Shown here: positions 7,919 through 16,384 of the stretch, in pieces
Position numbering within the stretch: position 1 is the first letter of the stretch
How the letters are laid out: each line of letters opens with the position of its first letter
Source of the DNA: Candidatus Aminicenantota bacterium
GTDB lineage: Bacteria; Acidobacteriota; Aminicenantia; UBA2199
Assembly: GCA_023135565.1 (NCBI GenBank)
Contig: JAGLSW010000870.1
Coordinates: 1-36,804 of the forward strand
Direction: 5' to 3'
DNA: 36,804 nt
The notes under the pieces: model-generated
Databases searched by the model: none
The model's input: only the letters and a program-made list of their open reading frames with translations
Told to the model about the DNA's origin: nothing
Position numbers and translations under genes: made by a program

Positions 7919-10900
7919 GTAGATTGGGCGTCCTTTTTCAAAATAGCATCGACAAATTCCAGCAGATCGATCCTGGCAGTCGCCGGATGCCAACTTTTGT
8001 ACTCATTGGGTTTTATTACGTAAAACGAATCCGCTTCGAAACCTTTAATATCTTTTTGGATAAAGATATCCTTTGTGATTTTTTCCAGGGAAACACTCTT
8101 ACCCAGGAGTTCTATGACCCGGGAAATTTCAGCGGGGATAGGGGGTTCCTCTATGGGCGCTTCGGGAACTTCGGCCACTATTTTAAAATTCATGCCGGTG
8201 AAATATGAGGCGCGATAGATTTCGACTTTAAAATATTCATCAGGTCCTTTGTACCAATCCCGGAAATAATCTACAAAAACCCGGGCATACTTTTCTAACT
8301 GGCCGCTATCGGGAGAGCGCAGCGGCGCCGGTTTGTTTTTGAATAACGGTATCGATATGTTAATAGCATAATCGATCAAATCTTTTTCCATTTCCGACAG
8401 CGCATAAAGTTCATTCACTATGCGGTTGATTTCCGCTAATTCTTCCCCGGCCAGGTTACCGGTTTCACTGTCTAAGTTTTCTTTAGGGGGCAGGGAGCTA
8501 TTTGCGTGAGCTTCACCCTCCCACAAATGCCTTTGTTCCCGGTTTAGCTGTTCAAATTTCTGCGTTATTTTTACAAAATTCTCATCCAGTTTATCGACAT
8601 AAATTTCATTTAAATCAACCAGGGGTATGTTGTCAAATTCCCTTTTTAAAACTTTGCCCCGGTCTACGCCCCATTCCACGGAATTCATAAACAAAAAATA
8701 GGCGGTTAGATCGGAAGATAGCAAAGCCCCGATGGCCTTTAATAATTTTTTCTGCCCATTTTTCCCGGCTATTCCATAAACCACGTTGGAGAAGGCACAG
8801 GGAAAATCCAAAAAAGTCAATATTGGCCGATCCTTCCCGATACCTTGTTTGATTATTAAGTGAGGCGCTTTATAGGTTTCAACTATTCCAACATCCTCAA
8901 ATAATAAGTCGGGATATTTATCTCGAACTCTTTTCAAATCGTAATTGTTGATAAAAGATGAAACGGATTCCGGCGGTAAAAACATTAGGTCAGCGATATT
9001 TTCTCTCGATTTGTTTTTATTTGCCCTTTTTAAACCGGCCCCGAATTGCAGATCGTTATCCCGGAGAAAAGTATTGAATTTTTTGTGTGAAAGAATCAAT
9101 CTCTTTAAAAAATGATAATCAAGAGAATTTCCATATAAAAGGGGTTTCCACAACCAATCAAATTCCCGGAGTATGTCCTGATCGATAATTTTTATATTGC
9201 TCTTCTCGATCACTAAGCTTCTAAATAATCTGAAATACAGGTTTGGCAGCAGCGAGATATGCTTTATTTCGTTTTTAGGACTGCGGCCTGTTTGATAAAA
9301 TATTACAGCACCGGGGCATATGGAGCTGGTAAAAACCAACCGCCCGACAGGTGAAAAATTAAAAACTTCATTTATCTCAAAATTCTTTAGAAAATAATTC
9401 CTGAAATGTACAGCATTTGCATTATAAAGAATTTTACTTGTGACGATTAAAGCTATCCCGGTTTTCCCCTTTCCGGTGAAGTCCCTGACGCGGAGCATAA
9501 AACTTTGGGCAACCTGGAAATCACTGATGATAATATTTTCTTTTTTGCACTTTTCGATGAAGTCTTTATTTTCTTTGGACTTAATGCTGCCCCAGGGTGG
9601 ATTACCGATTATGAAATCGAATTGCTTATCCTTTATAAAATCGAAAATGGGATTCCGCCAATCTAAAAAATCTACCTGGAAAAAGTTTAGCCCGTTTCCC
9701 GCGGCAGGTTTATCTTTCCTGTATTTCAAATAAGGGAATTTATAGTTAGCGATGTCCTTAGGTTCTTTATAATCCAGCAGGGTGATGTACAAAGAGAACA
9801 CAGCTATGTCGATGGCGTCTTCATCTTTATCTATACCATATATATTATCTATAAGTAAGCGTTCTAATTCCCGGGCCGTTAGGTTGCCGTTTTTTTGTTT
9901 TTTCCCCTTCGCCACGATTTGGCGGAAAGCCTCAACCAGGAATATCCCTGAACCGCAAGCCGGATCCAATACCCGGCAGCGGCTCGAACCGGATTCGTTC
10001 AAGTGTTTATTGACTGTTTTTTCAAGGGTATAGTCAACCAGGAAGGGAGGAGTATAAAATGCCTTATGCTTGACTTGTTTATCTTTGCCGATAAACCGTT
10101 CATAAATATTGCTGATCAACTCAACCGGGATAATGCTGAAGTCGTAAATGTTAAATAATGACTTCTGGCTTTTTAAGAGATCGCCTCCCTGGAAAAGAAG
10201 ATGTAATGTTTTACAGTGATTAGAATCGATGCCGAGCAGGTCGGCTTCGGCCAGTTCAAACAGATCGCCGTTGAAAGCATTTTTCAGGTAGTTGTAAAAA
10301 TCGACCAATCTTTGCGGTTTTTGAATGATGACCGACAAACTTTGCCGGGCAGCATCGACGTCCCTGTTAACTATGAACTCTTCATCTAATTTGACGCCCC
10401 GGTCTACCAGGTATCGTGCAAAAATAAGGAAACCGATTATTTTTTTGGCAATTTTCCCGGGTAATTTTTTCTCTTCCAGTAGAAGGATAGTTTCCTCGAT
10501 GTTTTTTAGCAGGTACCAATCGACGCGGGTGTTATTTTTAAATTTATTTTTGTTGTTTTCCCAATATTTGCCGGACAATAGATTCCACAATGAATATTTA
10601 TCTATTTCACCTGATGAATCGTTAATGTCCAGTTCGTCCAGGATTTGCAAACAGCTTTTATTATCTTTGTTCAACTTGAGAGCATTAAAAACGGTGATTG
10701 TCGTATCATCTATAACAAAGGCTAAAGGAGCCCGGTTAAAATTCCATATCTGCCGCTGGATTAATTTTTCTTTTTCTTTCCCCGGGGCGTCGAAAAACAA
10801 AACGAAAGGTTCATCGTTAATACAGAAAAAAGCTGTTGGGGCTATTTTTTCCAGGCTTTCCCGTGTTCGTTGGGGTAATCCCAAATCCCGCCACTTTTTT

Positions 10901-10983
10901 TCGGCAGTCCGGTACAGGTCTTTATTTTCTAACAGGTTCAACCTTTTCAGCAGGCTATTCAAACTCATTTTCATATTATACAT
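7915..10983 (-). CDS. Type IIG-like restriction-modification enzyme (Eco57I-class N6-adenine methyltransferase)
   Basis: About 1022 residues from ATG 10983. That start has a weak GGAC ribosome site; ATGs at 11016, 10974 and 10968 and a GTG at 11064 are alternatives. The N-terminal ~110 residues (APTAFFCINDEPFVLFFD then QIWNFNRAPLAFVI) resemble the nuclease-like head of type IIG enzymes, though I cannot assign all PD-(D/E)xK residues. The central domain has AFYTPPFLVDYTL (308-320), SAM motif I DPACGSGIF (340-348) and catalytic motif IV NPPW (461-464), defining a gamma-class N6-adenine methyltransferase. The C-terminal third, with ACGxx-free variable sequence and NSVEWGVDRGKVLKREFDNIPLVDL, fits a target-recognition region. 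It is expected to methylate and cleave a specific site. It starts from its own promoter, facing away from the M14 peptidase, and is coupled to the 113-residue gene. Confidence 0.85.
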   Translation of the reverse strand: MYNMKMSLNSLLKRLNLLENKDLYRTAEKKWRDLGLPQRTRESLEKIAPTAFFCINDEPFVLFFDAPGKEKEKLIQRQIWNFNRAPLAFVIDDTTITVFNALKLNKDNKSCLQILDELDINDSSGEIDKYSLWNLLSGKYWENNKNKFKNNTRVDWYLLKNIEETILLLEEKKLPGKIAKKIIGFLIFARYLVDRGVKLDEEFIVNRDVDAARQSLSVIIQKPQRLVDFYNYLKNAFNGDLFELAEADLLGIDSNHCKTLHLLFQGGDLLKSQKSLFNIYDFSIIPVELISNIYERFIGKDKQVKHKAFYTPPFLVDYTLEKTVNKHLNESGSSRCRVLDPACGSGIFLVEAFRQIVAKGKKQKNGNLTARELERLLIDNIYGIDKDEDAIDIAVFSLYITLLDYKEPKDIANYKFPYLKYRKDKPAAGNGLNFFQVDFLDWRNPIFDFIKDKQFDFIIGNPPWGSIKSKENKDFIEKCKKENIIISDFQVAQSFMLRVRDFTGKGKTGIALIVTSKILYNANAVHFRNYFLKNFEINEVFNFSPVGRLVFTSSICPGAVIFYQTGRSPKNEIKHISLLPNLYFRLFRSLVIEKSNIKIIDQDILREFDWLWKPLLYGNSLDYHFLKRLILSHKKFNTFLRDNDLQFGAGLKRANKNKSRENIADLMFLPPESVSSFINNYDLKRVRDKYPDLLFEDVGIVETYKAPHLIIKQGIGKDRPILTFLDFPCAFSNVVYGIAGKNGQKKLLKAIGALLSSDLTAYFLFMNSVEWGVDRGKVLKREFDNIPLVDLNEIYVDKLDENFVKITQKFEQLNREQRHLWEGEAHANSSLPPKENLDSETGNLAGEELAEINRIVNELYALSEMEKDLIDYAINISIPLFKNKPAPLRSPDSGQLEKYARVFVDYFRDWYKGPDEYFKVEIYRASYFTGMNFKIVAEVPEAPIEEPPIPAEISRVIELLGKSVSLEKITKDIFIQKDIKGFEADSFYVIKPNEYKSWHPATARIDLLEFVDAILKKDAQST

Positions 10984-11031
10984 TTTAATAAGTCCGAAAT
11001 CAAACCGCCTCGACATGTTCGCACCATTTAT

Positions 11032-11049
11032 GCAGTTGTTCACAACTGC
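11032..11049. promoter_or_regulatory. Perfect 18-bp palindrome between the R-M promoter and start codon
   Basis: GCAGTTGTTCACAACTGC has two exact 8-bp arms (GCAGTTGT/ACAACTGC) around a 2-nt centre. It lies about 50 nt downstream of the predicted minus-strand -10 box and 16-50 nt upstream of the candidate ATG starts. It could be an operator for a dimeric repressor (C-protein-like control of restriction-modification genes is a known theme) or a short mRNA hairpin near the start. No controller gene is visible in the window. Confidence 0.5.
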
Positions 11050-11100
11050 GCGGCGTTTCTCCACGCAGGCGGTTTTTTAGCAGGTCTTAAAACAAACACG

Positions 11101-11129
11101 ATATTATTATAATGTATATGGTATGACAA
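11101..11129 (-). promoter_or_regulatory. Promoter for the type IIG R-M operon
   Basis: On the minus strand TTGTCA (11124-11129), a 17-nt spacer and TAATAT (11101-11106) match the sigma70 pattern. It would start transcription near 11094, reading through the 18-bp palindrome into the methyltransferase gene. Confidence 0.6.
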
Positions 11130-11203
11130 ATAACGGCATACCTACTAAATAGAAATCCCGGGGCGGGCTGCCGGTGTGAAAATATAAAAAATAATTTTAA
11201 CAG

Positions 11204-11232
11204 TTGACAAAAAACCCGATAAGATTTATATT
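11204..11232 (+). promoter_or_regulatory. Promoter for the M14 metallopeptidase gene
   Basis: TTGACA (11204-11209), 17-nt spacer and TATATT (11227-11232) on the plus strand. The predicted leader is about 178 nt and carries a GC-rich hairpin from the dispersed repeat family (11336-11369). Confidence 0.7.
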
Positions 11233-11319
11233 AAATTCTATAAAACGAGGTTTTTACGTGAACCAAAAACAAATACCGGTTGTAATACTAAAATTATTCG
11301 ATAATCTTAGTATATCCAA

Positions 11320-11395
11320 AATTTGCCTTCGGCGAGCAGGGGGCGCTTTTTGAGAAAACTGCCCCCTGCACCCCCGCAAAAACTTTTGTTAATAA
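11320..11395. repeat. Intergenic repeat module with a 9-bp GC hairpin (inverted copy)
   Basis: GCAGGGGGC (11336-11344) pairs perfectly with GCCCCCTGC (11361-11369), followed by ACCCCCGCAAAAACTTTTG. The same module in the opposite orientation lies at 14272-14330 (AAAAGTTTTGTGGGGGTGC then an AGGGGGT...ACCCCCT hairpin and GCCGGAGGCAAA). Here it forms part of the peptidase mRNA leader. Confidence 0.65.
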
Positions 11396-11416
11396 ATAAA
11401 ATCATAGGAGAAAAAT

Positions 11417-14020
11417 ATGCTTAGAAAAATTCTTTTTACCGTTTTAGCTGTATCGATTCTCGTACAGTTTACTTTGTTTTCCCAGACTTCCCCGGAAGAA
11501 TTCTTAGGCCATAAGGTCGGCGCAGACCGCAAATTGGCCGACTATACACAAATCCGGGACTATTTCGCAAAGTTGGATAAAGAGTCGGACAAGATCAAAG
11601 TCCTGACCATCGGTAAAACCACCCGGGGCAAACCGATGATTATGGCGGTGATTACTTCCGAAAAAAATATGCCCCGCTTAGACGAATACCGGGCTATTAT
11701 CAAAAAACTGCGGGACGCCCGCAACGTGTCGCCCGAAGAAGCAAAAAAACTGGCCGAAAAAGGTAAGTCCATCCTGTTGATTACTTGCAGTTTGCACGCT
11801 ACGGAAATCGCCGCTTCACAAATGTCCATGGAACTGGCCTACAACCTTGTCACCGGCAAAACTCCTTTCGACAGCGAAAAAGCCCTGGAAGACGTTATCC
11901 TCCTCCTGGCTCCTACTATCAACCCGGACGGCGAACAAATGGTCACCGATTGGTACCGCAAATATGTGGGTACGAAATACGAAGGGGGCCGGATGCCCTG
12001 GCTCTATCACGATTACGCCGGTCACGACAATAACCGCGATTGGTTTATGTTCAACCTGCCGGAAACCAAAGCGGTAACCAAAGTGCTCTACCACGACTGG
12101 ATTCCCCAAATCCATATGGACGAACACCAGATGGGTTCCACCAGGGCGCGTCTTTTTATACCGCCTTTCATGGACCCGCCTGTTCCCAGCGTACACCCTT
12201 TAGTGTGGCGCGGCGTGGGTTTGTGCGGCGTTAACATGGCTTACGACCTGCAAACAAAGGGTAAAAAAGGTGTGGTCTATGACCGCAGTTTTACCGGCTG
12301 GTGGATCGGCGCTTGCGACGACACTTCCTGGCTGCACAATTCCGTGGGCCTGCTCAGCGAGATGGCGTCGGTAAGAACAGCCAGCCCGATTTTTATCGAC
12401 CCTTCCGAAGTGTCGGATTCCTATACGGAAAAACGCATTAAGTTTCCCGACCCCTGGCCCGGCGGCTGGTGGCGGCTGCGCCATTTAGTAGACTATGAAC
12501 TTATCTTATCTATGAGTTTGGTCAGGACCGCCCACCTGTACAAAGAAGATTTCCTGTTTAATTTCTACCAAATGTGCAAAGACGGCATCGAGAAAAGAGA
12601 GGAAGGCGCGCCTTTTGCTTTTGTTATCCCGGAGCAGCAGCGCGATTATCCCACCACTTTGAAAATGCTGGACATCTTAAAATTCGGCGGCGTGGAGATT
12701 CACCGCGCCAAAAAGGATTTTATCGCCGCCGGCAAATTCTACAAAGCCGGTTCTTTCGTAGTGTGGATGGCCCAACCTTACCGGCCTTATGCCCAGGCCC
12801 TGTTGGAAAAACAGCGTTACCCCGACATGCGCGAATACGAAGGAGGCCCGCCGATCCCGCCCTATGATAATGCCGGTTGGACGCTGCCGCTGCAGATGGG
12901 CGTCAAATGCCACCGGGTGGATAGACCTTTCAAAGCCGACACCGAGTTGTTGGCAGCCATCCCGGCCCGGGCAGTGAAAGCGCCCCCAAAGTCGGCGGCT
13001 TATTTAGTTCTCTCGCCCTGGGAGAATGCCGCTTACGCGGTGGTTTTCGCCCTGCTCAAAGAGAAAGCTGAAATCTACCGCGCTGCTGCTTGTATCAAAG
13101 CGGAAAAGTGTATCGCTTGTCCCGGTAGTTTTATTATTAAGAACACGGCTGCGGTGCGGAAAGCGCTTCCCGGCCTGCTGAAAAAGTGGCCTGTGGAAGT
13201 TTCCGAGCTTGACGATATTTCCGGGGTCGCCAAAGCGCGCTTAGATAAGACCCGTTTCGCTTTGTATCGCTCCTGGCGTTCCAGCATGGACGAAGGTTGG
13301 ACCCGGTATGTTTTCGATGATTTCGGCGTACCTTATACCTCGCTGCGCAACAAAGATTTTAAAGGCAAAGGGAAGCAGAAAGTTGATTTAAAGAAGCGTT
13401 TCGATGTTATCGTATTTGCCGATGAGCGGGTCGAGATTATCAAGTCCGGCAGTCCTGATCCTAAATCCCGTTATGCCAGGTGGTTTACTCCCCTGCCGCC
13501 GCCTTATTCCGGCGGGATCGGCAAAGCCGGCGTGGAAGCTTTGAAAGATTTCGTTGCCAAAGGCGGTATCCTGGTGACCATGAACAGCGCCTCCGATTTA
13601 GTGATAAAAGATTTCAAAGCGCCGGTCAGCAGCGCTTTAGAGCGTGTCGGCAGGGACAAGTTTTTCTGTCCCACTTCGCTTTTGAAAGTCAAGGTGAACA
13701 ACATGACGCCTATCGGATACGGCATGCCCCCGGAAGCGGCGGTGATGTTTTCCAGGAGTCCTGTTTTCAGGACCCGGGTGCCTCGCGGCGAATGGAACCG
13801 AACTGTAGTGGCCTCTTATCCGAAGAAAGATATTTTGATGAGCGGCTGGCTTTTAGGAGAAGGTATGATTGCCCGCCGTCCCGCATTAGTGGACATCGAG
13901 CACAAAAAAGGTCATATAATAATGATCGGATTCCGCTGCCAGCACCGCGCTCAATCACACGGAACTTTTAAGTTCTTATTCAACGCCCTGCTCTACCCTG
14001 CGGCGCAGGGAGCCTATTAG
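11417..14020 (+). CDS. Secreted M14-family zinc metallocarboxypeptidase
   Basis: An 867-residue protein with a good AGGAG ribosome site 6 nt before ATG 11417 and a signal peptide (hydrophobic residues 5-20, FSQTSPEEF after it). The M14 zinc ligands are visible: H127 and E130 in SLHATEIAAS, and H233 in QIHMDEHQMG. Family hallmarks NPDG (169-172) and HDNNRDWF (203-210) are also present. The peptidase domain ends near residue 340. The C-terminal half looks like one or two alpha/beta domains, including VDYELILSMS and a ThuA/amidotransferase-like stretch around GIGKAGVEALKDFVAKGG. It probably trims peptides outside the cytoplasm. The last codons (PAAQGAY) are encoded by an intergenic repeat module (CTGCGGCGCAGGG...CCTATTAGGGG). 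Confidence 0.88.
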   Translation: MLRKILFTVLAVSILVQFTLFSQTSPEEFLGHKVGADRKLADYTQIRDYFAKLDKESDKIKVLTIGKTTRGKPMIMAVITSEKNMPRLDEYRAIIKKLRDARNVSPEEAKKLAEKGKSILLITCSLHATEIAASQMSMELAYNLVTGKTPFDSEKALEDVILLLAPTINPDGEQMVTDWYRKYVGTKYEGGRMPWLYHDYAGHDNNRDWFMFNLPETKAVTKVLYHDWIPQIHMDEHQMGSTRARLFIPPFMDPPVPSVHPLVWRGVGLCGVNMAYDLQTKGKKGVVYDRSFTGWWIGACDDTSWLHNSVGLLSEMASVRTASPIFIDPSEVSDSYTEKRIKFPDPWPGGWWRLRHLVDYELILSMSLVRTAHLYKEDFLFNFYQMCKDGIEKREEGAPFAFVIPEQQRDYPTTLKMLDILKFGGVEIHRAKKDFIAAGKFYKAGSFVVWMAQPYRPYAQALLEKQRYPDMREYEGGPPIPPYDNAGWTLPLQMGVKCHRVDRPFKADTELLAAIPARAVKAPPKSAAYLVLSPWENAAYAVVFALLKEKAEIYRAAACIKAEKCIACPGSFIIKNTAAVRKALPGLLKKWPVEVSELDDISGVAKARLDKTRFALYRSWRSSMDEGWTRYVFDDFGVPYTSLRNKDFKGKGKQKVDLKKRFDVIVFADERVEIIKSGSPDPKSRYARWFTPLPPPYSGGIGKAGVEALKDFVAKGGILVTMNSASDLVIKDFKAPVSSALERVGRDKFFCPTSLLKVKVNNMTPIGYGMPPEAAVMFSRSPVFRTRVPRGEWNRTVVASYPKKDILMSGWLLGEGMIARRPALVDIEHKKGHIIMIGFRCQHRAQSHGTFKFLFNALLYPAAQGAY

Positions 14021-14330
14021 GGGCTGCCGGTCGAGACACAGGATAGCCGATAGTCTCCACTATTGCCGATACAGCTATCACAGCCAATCGTTTTTAGGCC
14101 CCGGAACGCGGCGCAGGGAACCTATTAGGGGTGCGGCGCACCCACCCTATAAAAGCTGTTATCATCGCTTTTCTTGAATCATTGATAATTGTTCATTGAA
14201 CATCGATCATTGAAAAGGCTTCTCCAGCCCATGAGGGGTGCTTTTCAGGGTAGAAAAGCGTATCGCTTAATAAAAGTTTTGTGGGGGTGCAGGGGGTGGT
14301 TTTTCAAAAGAACCCCCTGCCCGCCGGAGG
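13999..14330. repeat. Intergenic modular repeat cluster B
   Basis: The module GCGGCGCAGGGA(G/A)CCTATTAGGGG occurs twice (about 14001 and 14108); the first copy provides the stop codon of the peptidase gene. Next come short ATTGA-rich units around 14176-14214, then GAAAAGCGTATCGCTTAATAAAAGTTTTG (14253 on, similar to the end of the window at 36781), then an AGGGGGT/ACCCCCT hairpin that is an inverted copy of the 11336 module. No gene is seen. Confidence 0.65.
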
Positions 14331-14331
14331 C

Positions 14332-14376
14332 AAAAAAAAAGGCTGCCCTTCATACGAAGGACAGCCTTTTTTATTT
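14332..14376. terminator. Bidirectional rho-independent terminator
   Basis: GGCTGCCCTTC (14341-14351), loop ATAC, and GAAGGACAGCC (14356-14366) form an 11-bp stem with one mismatch. It is flanked by nine A (14332-14340) and a run of T (14367-14372). It fits termination of the minus-strand papain-like protease gene (stop at 14400) and of readthrough from the left on the plus strand. Confidence 0.85.
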
Positions 14377-14399
14377 GTTCAATTAAGTTATCTTCTTAA

Positions 14400-16052
14400 T
14401 TAGAGTCCGATGATCTGCCATTGTTTGTCGGTATTTCCGTTCCAGGTGTAGTGATAGACGTAGCTGGTGGTGCCGGTGTCGAGTGAGTAGCCGCGGGCGC
14501 GGTTGATGATCCGGTAATAGCCGGTGCCTAAGTCGGTAATGGTCCATTGTTTGTCGGTGCCGCCGTTGGGGGTGTAGAGGTAGACATAGTTGCCGGTGTT
14601 GCCGACGTCTAAGTCATAACCGGTCTGTTTGTTGTTGATCCGGGTATAGCCGCCGGCATCGATTAATTCCCAGTGTTTGTCGTCGGTGCCGGTGTAGGTG
14701 AAGTGATAGCAATAGCTGGTGCCGTTGTAGTCTAAGTCGAAACCGCTGGCGCGGTTTACGATCCGGTAGTAGGTGGAACCGCCGCCGCCACCGCCGGTGG
14801 GGAAGGTGACGTTCAGGGTGTAGGTGCTGAGGGAGCCGTTGTAACCGATAACTTTGACATAATATGTGCCGGTGGCTGTGGCGCTGTAATTACCGGTTTC
14901 CGGGTTATTGGTGGTATAACCGCGGGCCAGGTAGTTTACGGTGTCGGATGAGTGGTAGAGATACCAGTCGAGGTCTTCGCCGCTTTCGTGGGAAACGCTG
15001 ACGGTGATGGTGCCGGTTTCGGCAATGCTGAATGTGAACCAGTCTTGGTCAGAGCTGGTGTCGATTTCCGCATCGGCGTAATTCTCGCCGGAAGTAATGG
15101 GACCATATGCAGCGGATGCGCTGTCATTGTCTTCATAGGGGTCTTCGGTGCCGCCACCGCCGCCGCCGGAAGGCACGGCGTAACACGAGGCATAACCGAT
15201 CTGGTTGCAGCCATAGGTGATGCGGATGTAGCCGCTTTCGCCCCAGCCGGTGCCCCAGGAATTCTTTACGATCCAGCAGCCATTGCCGTCATCCCAACCT
15301 ACAATACTCACCGCGTGGTTTACATTACCGCTCTGGCAGTAATTGAAGACACCGCCGGAGTAGCTCTGTAACGAGGAAGTGGCATATACAGCCGCGGCAA
15401 CCGGGCCGTAATCATAGATGGCCTGTTTGATGGCCGCAGAGGTGGGTACGCCGCTGGAAGTGCCGACATAAGTCCAACTGGTCATGGGATAGTACTTGGT
15501 GCAGCCGGTCTGGCAAGTTTGTTCATAACCCACATAAGGATAGCAGCTTTCCATGGGAACGCCGTTATACATGTCGCCGAAGGCCCACCAACCGCCGTCG
15601 CAGCCGTAGCCGCTGGTGTTACAATCCAGCAGGAACTGTTCGGATAAATCTTCCAATGAGCCGCCGTTTACGGCAATAGCGCCTTCATAACTGGCGATGG
15701 TGCCGAAAGCCCAGCAGGACCCGCAGGAACCCTGGTTTTTAACCGGGGTAATTTTGCCCGTGTCACGCCAGTCGAAGCTGGAGGGCACTGCCCTGGTGGC
15801 ATTTTCTATGCCGTCGAAGTTGCCTTTGTCGCGCCAGTCATTGGGTTCTACTAAACCGCAAATATCGTTTAAAGATTTGCCGGTGACGCTGGTTTTACCT
15901 ACGGTGAAGGTATAACCGTTCGCTTTCAGTTTTTCGTTGATCCTCTTAAATTTCGCATCTAATTTTTTGCCTGCTTGCAGGACCAATGCGAAAGTTAAGA
16001 TTACAACCACACTTACTACAAGGATGAATCCTTTGTTTCTGAATTTTTTCAT
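14400..16052 (-). CDS. Secreted papain-family (C1A) cysteine protease with PPC and ricin-like domains
   Basis: A 550-residue protein with GGAGGC 10 nt before ATG 16052. Residues 8-27 are a signal peptide. Residues ~30-90 are a short propeptide. The peptidase C1A domain (~91-295) has oxyanion Q107, catalytic C113 in GSCGSCWAF, H246 in NHAVSIVGW and N264 in KNSWGTGWGESGY. A Gly-rich linker leads to a pre-peptidase C-terminal (PPC) beta domain (~302-418; DPYEDNDS...DQDWFTFSI). A second Gly linker leads to three ricin-type beta-trefoil repeats (~428-550), each with (Y/W)xRIxNxxxGxxLD and a terminal KxW. It is probably exported and bound to glycan while degrading protein. It has its own promoter upstream and a strong terminator downstream. 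Confidence 0.92.
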   Translation of the reverse strand: MKKFRNKGFILVVSVVVILTFALVLQAGKKLDAKFKRINEKLKANGYTFTVGKTSVTGKSLNDICGLVEPNDWRDKGNFDGIENATRAVPSSFDWRDTGKITPVKNQGSCGSCWAFGTIASYEGAIAVNGGSLEDLSEQFLLDCNTSGYGCDGGWWAFGDMYNGVPMESCYPYVGYEQTCQTGCTKYYPMTSWTYVGTSSGVPTSAAIKQAIYDYGPVAAAVYATSSLQSYSGGVFNYCQSGNVNHAVSIVGWDDGNGCWIVKNSWGTGWGESGYIRITYGCNQIGYASCYAVPSGGGGGGTEDPYEDNDSASAAYGPITSGENYADAEIDTSSDQDWFTFSIAETGTITVSVSHESGEDLDWYLYHSSDTVNYLARGYTTNNPETGNYSATATGTYYVKVIGYNGSLSTYTLNVTFPTGGGGGGSTYYRIVNRASGFDLDYNGTSYCYHFTYTGTDDKHWELIDAGGYTRINNKQTGYDLDVGNTGNYVYLYTPNGGTDKQWTITDLGTGYYRIINRARGYSLDTGTTSYVYHYTWNGNTDKQWQIIGL

Positions 16053-16190
16053 GTTATTAACGCCTCCTAAAAGTTAATTTTTGTTTTTTTAATTTTTTTG
16101 AATCTCTTCCATCACTATGCCGACTGACATTACTTTTGTTATTCCTAAGAAACCCGGTTAAGCTGTGCATTGTTTTATTCCTTCACAAGG

Positions 16191-16218
16191 TTAGGCGGTT
16201 TAAAATAGGCCCGCCTAA
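16191..16218 (-). promoter_or_regulatory. Inverted repeat in the leader of the papain-like protease
   Basis: TTAGGCGG (16191-16198) and CCGCCTAA (16211-16218) are exact inverted arms around 12 nt. They lie just after the predicted transcription start on the minus strand, so they would form a hairpin at the 5' end of the protease mRNA or serve as an operator. Confidence 0.4.
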
Positions 16219-16236
16219 TTTTACCTTTAAGATACT

Positions 16237-16264
16237 ATTATAATATAGAAAAGTCTCATGTAAA
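16237..16264 (-). promoter_or_regulatory. Promoter for the papain-like protease gene
   Basis: On the minus strand TTTACA (16259-16264), a 16-nt spacer and TATAAT (16237-16242). Transcription would start near 16230, giving a leader of about 180 nt before ATG 16052. Confidence 0.65.
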
Positions 16265-16303
16265 TAGGTCTAAAGTTCTAAATTTGGTTGTATGTTATTT
16301 TTA

Positions 16304-16329
16304 AAAAATACAACTTTAGTTGTATTTTT
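16304..16329. promoter_or_regulatory. Perfect 26-bp AT-rich palindrome
   Basis: AAAAATACAACT (16304-16315) and AGTTGTATTTTT (16318-16329) are exact 12-bp inverted arms around TT. It sits about 40 bp upstream of the protease -35 box and 140 bp past the stop of the thioesterase gene on the same strand. It may be an activator or repressor site, or a weak AT-rich terminator for the thioesterase. A TTGTATGTTATTTTT half-site-like run lies beside it. Confidence 0.45.
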
Positions 16330-16384
16330 GCTCGCAAAGGTCGGTTTTTTTACCAATATTTTGTGAAAATTTGCTAAAAAAACA

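Noticed and set aside
10325-11080. 251-codon open frame on the plus strand opposite the R-M gene
   Set aside because: It is antisense to conserved methyltransferase coding sequence, its translation is low-complexity Ser/Phe/Arg, and it has no recognisable domain.
11785-12484. Several 60-126-codon frames within the M14 gene
   Set aside because: They are frame shadows of a conserved metallopeptidase; none has a ribosome site or family-like sequence.
14936-15371. Overlapping frames on both strands within the papain-like protease gene
   Set aside because: Ala/Gly/Val- or Pro/Thr-rich translations are side effects of the GC-rich Gly codons of the protease gene.
16053-16230. c-di-GMP-I (GEMM) riboswitch in the protease leader
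   Set aside because: A GCACAGC...AACC stretch is suggestive, but the conserved second half (GACGCAAAGCC-like) and tetraloop receptor are absent.
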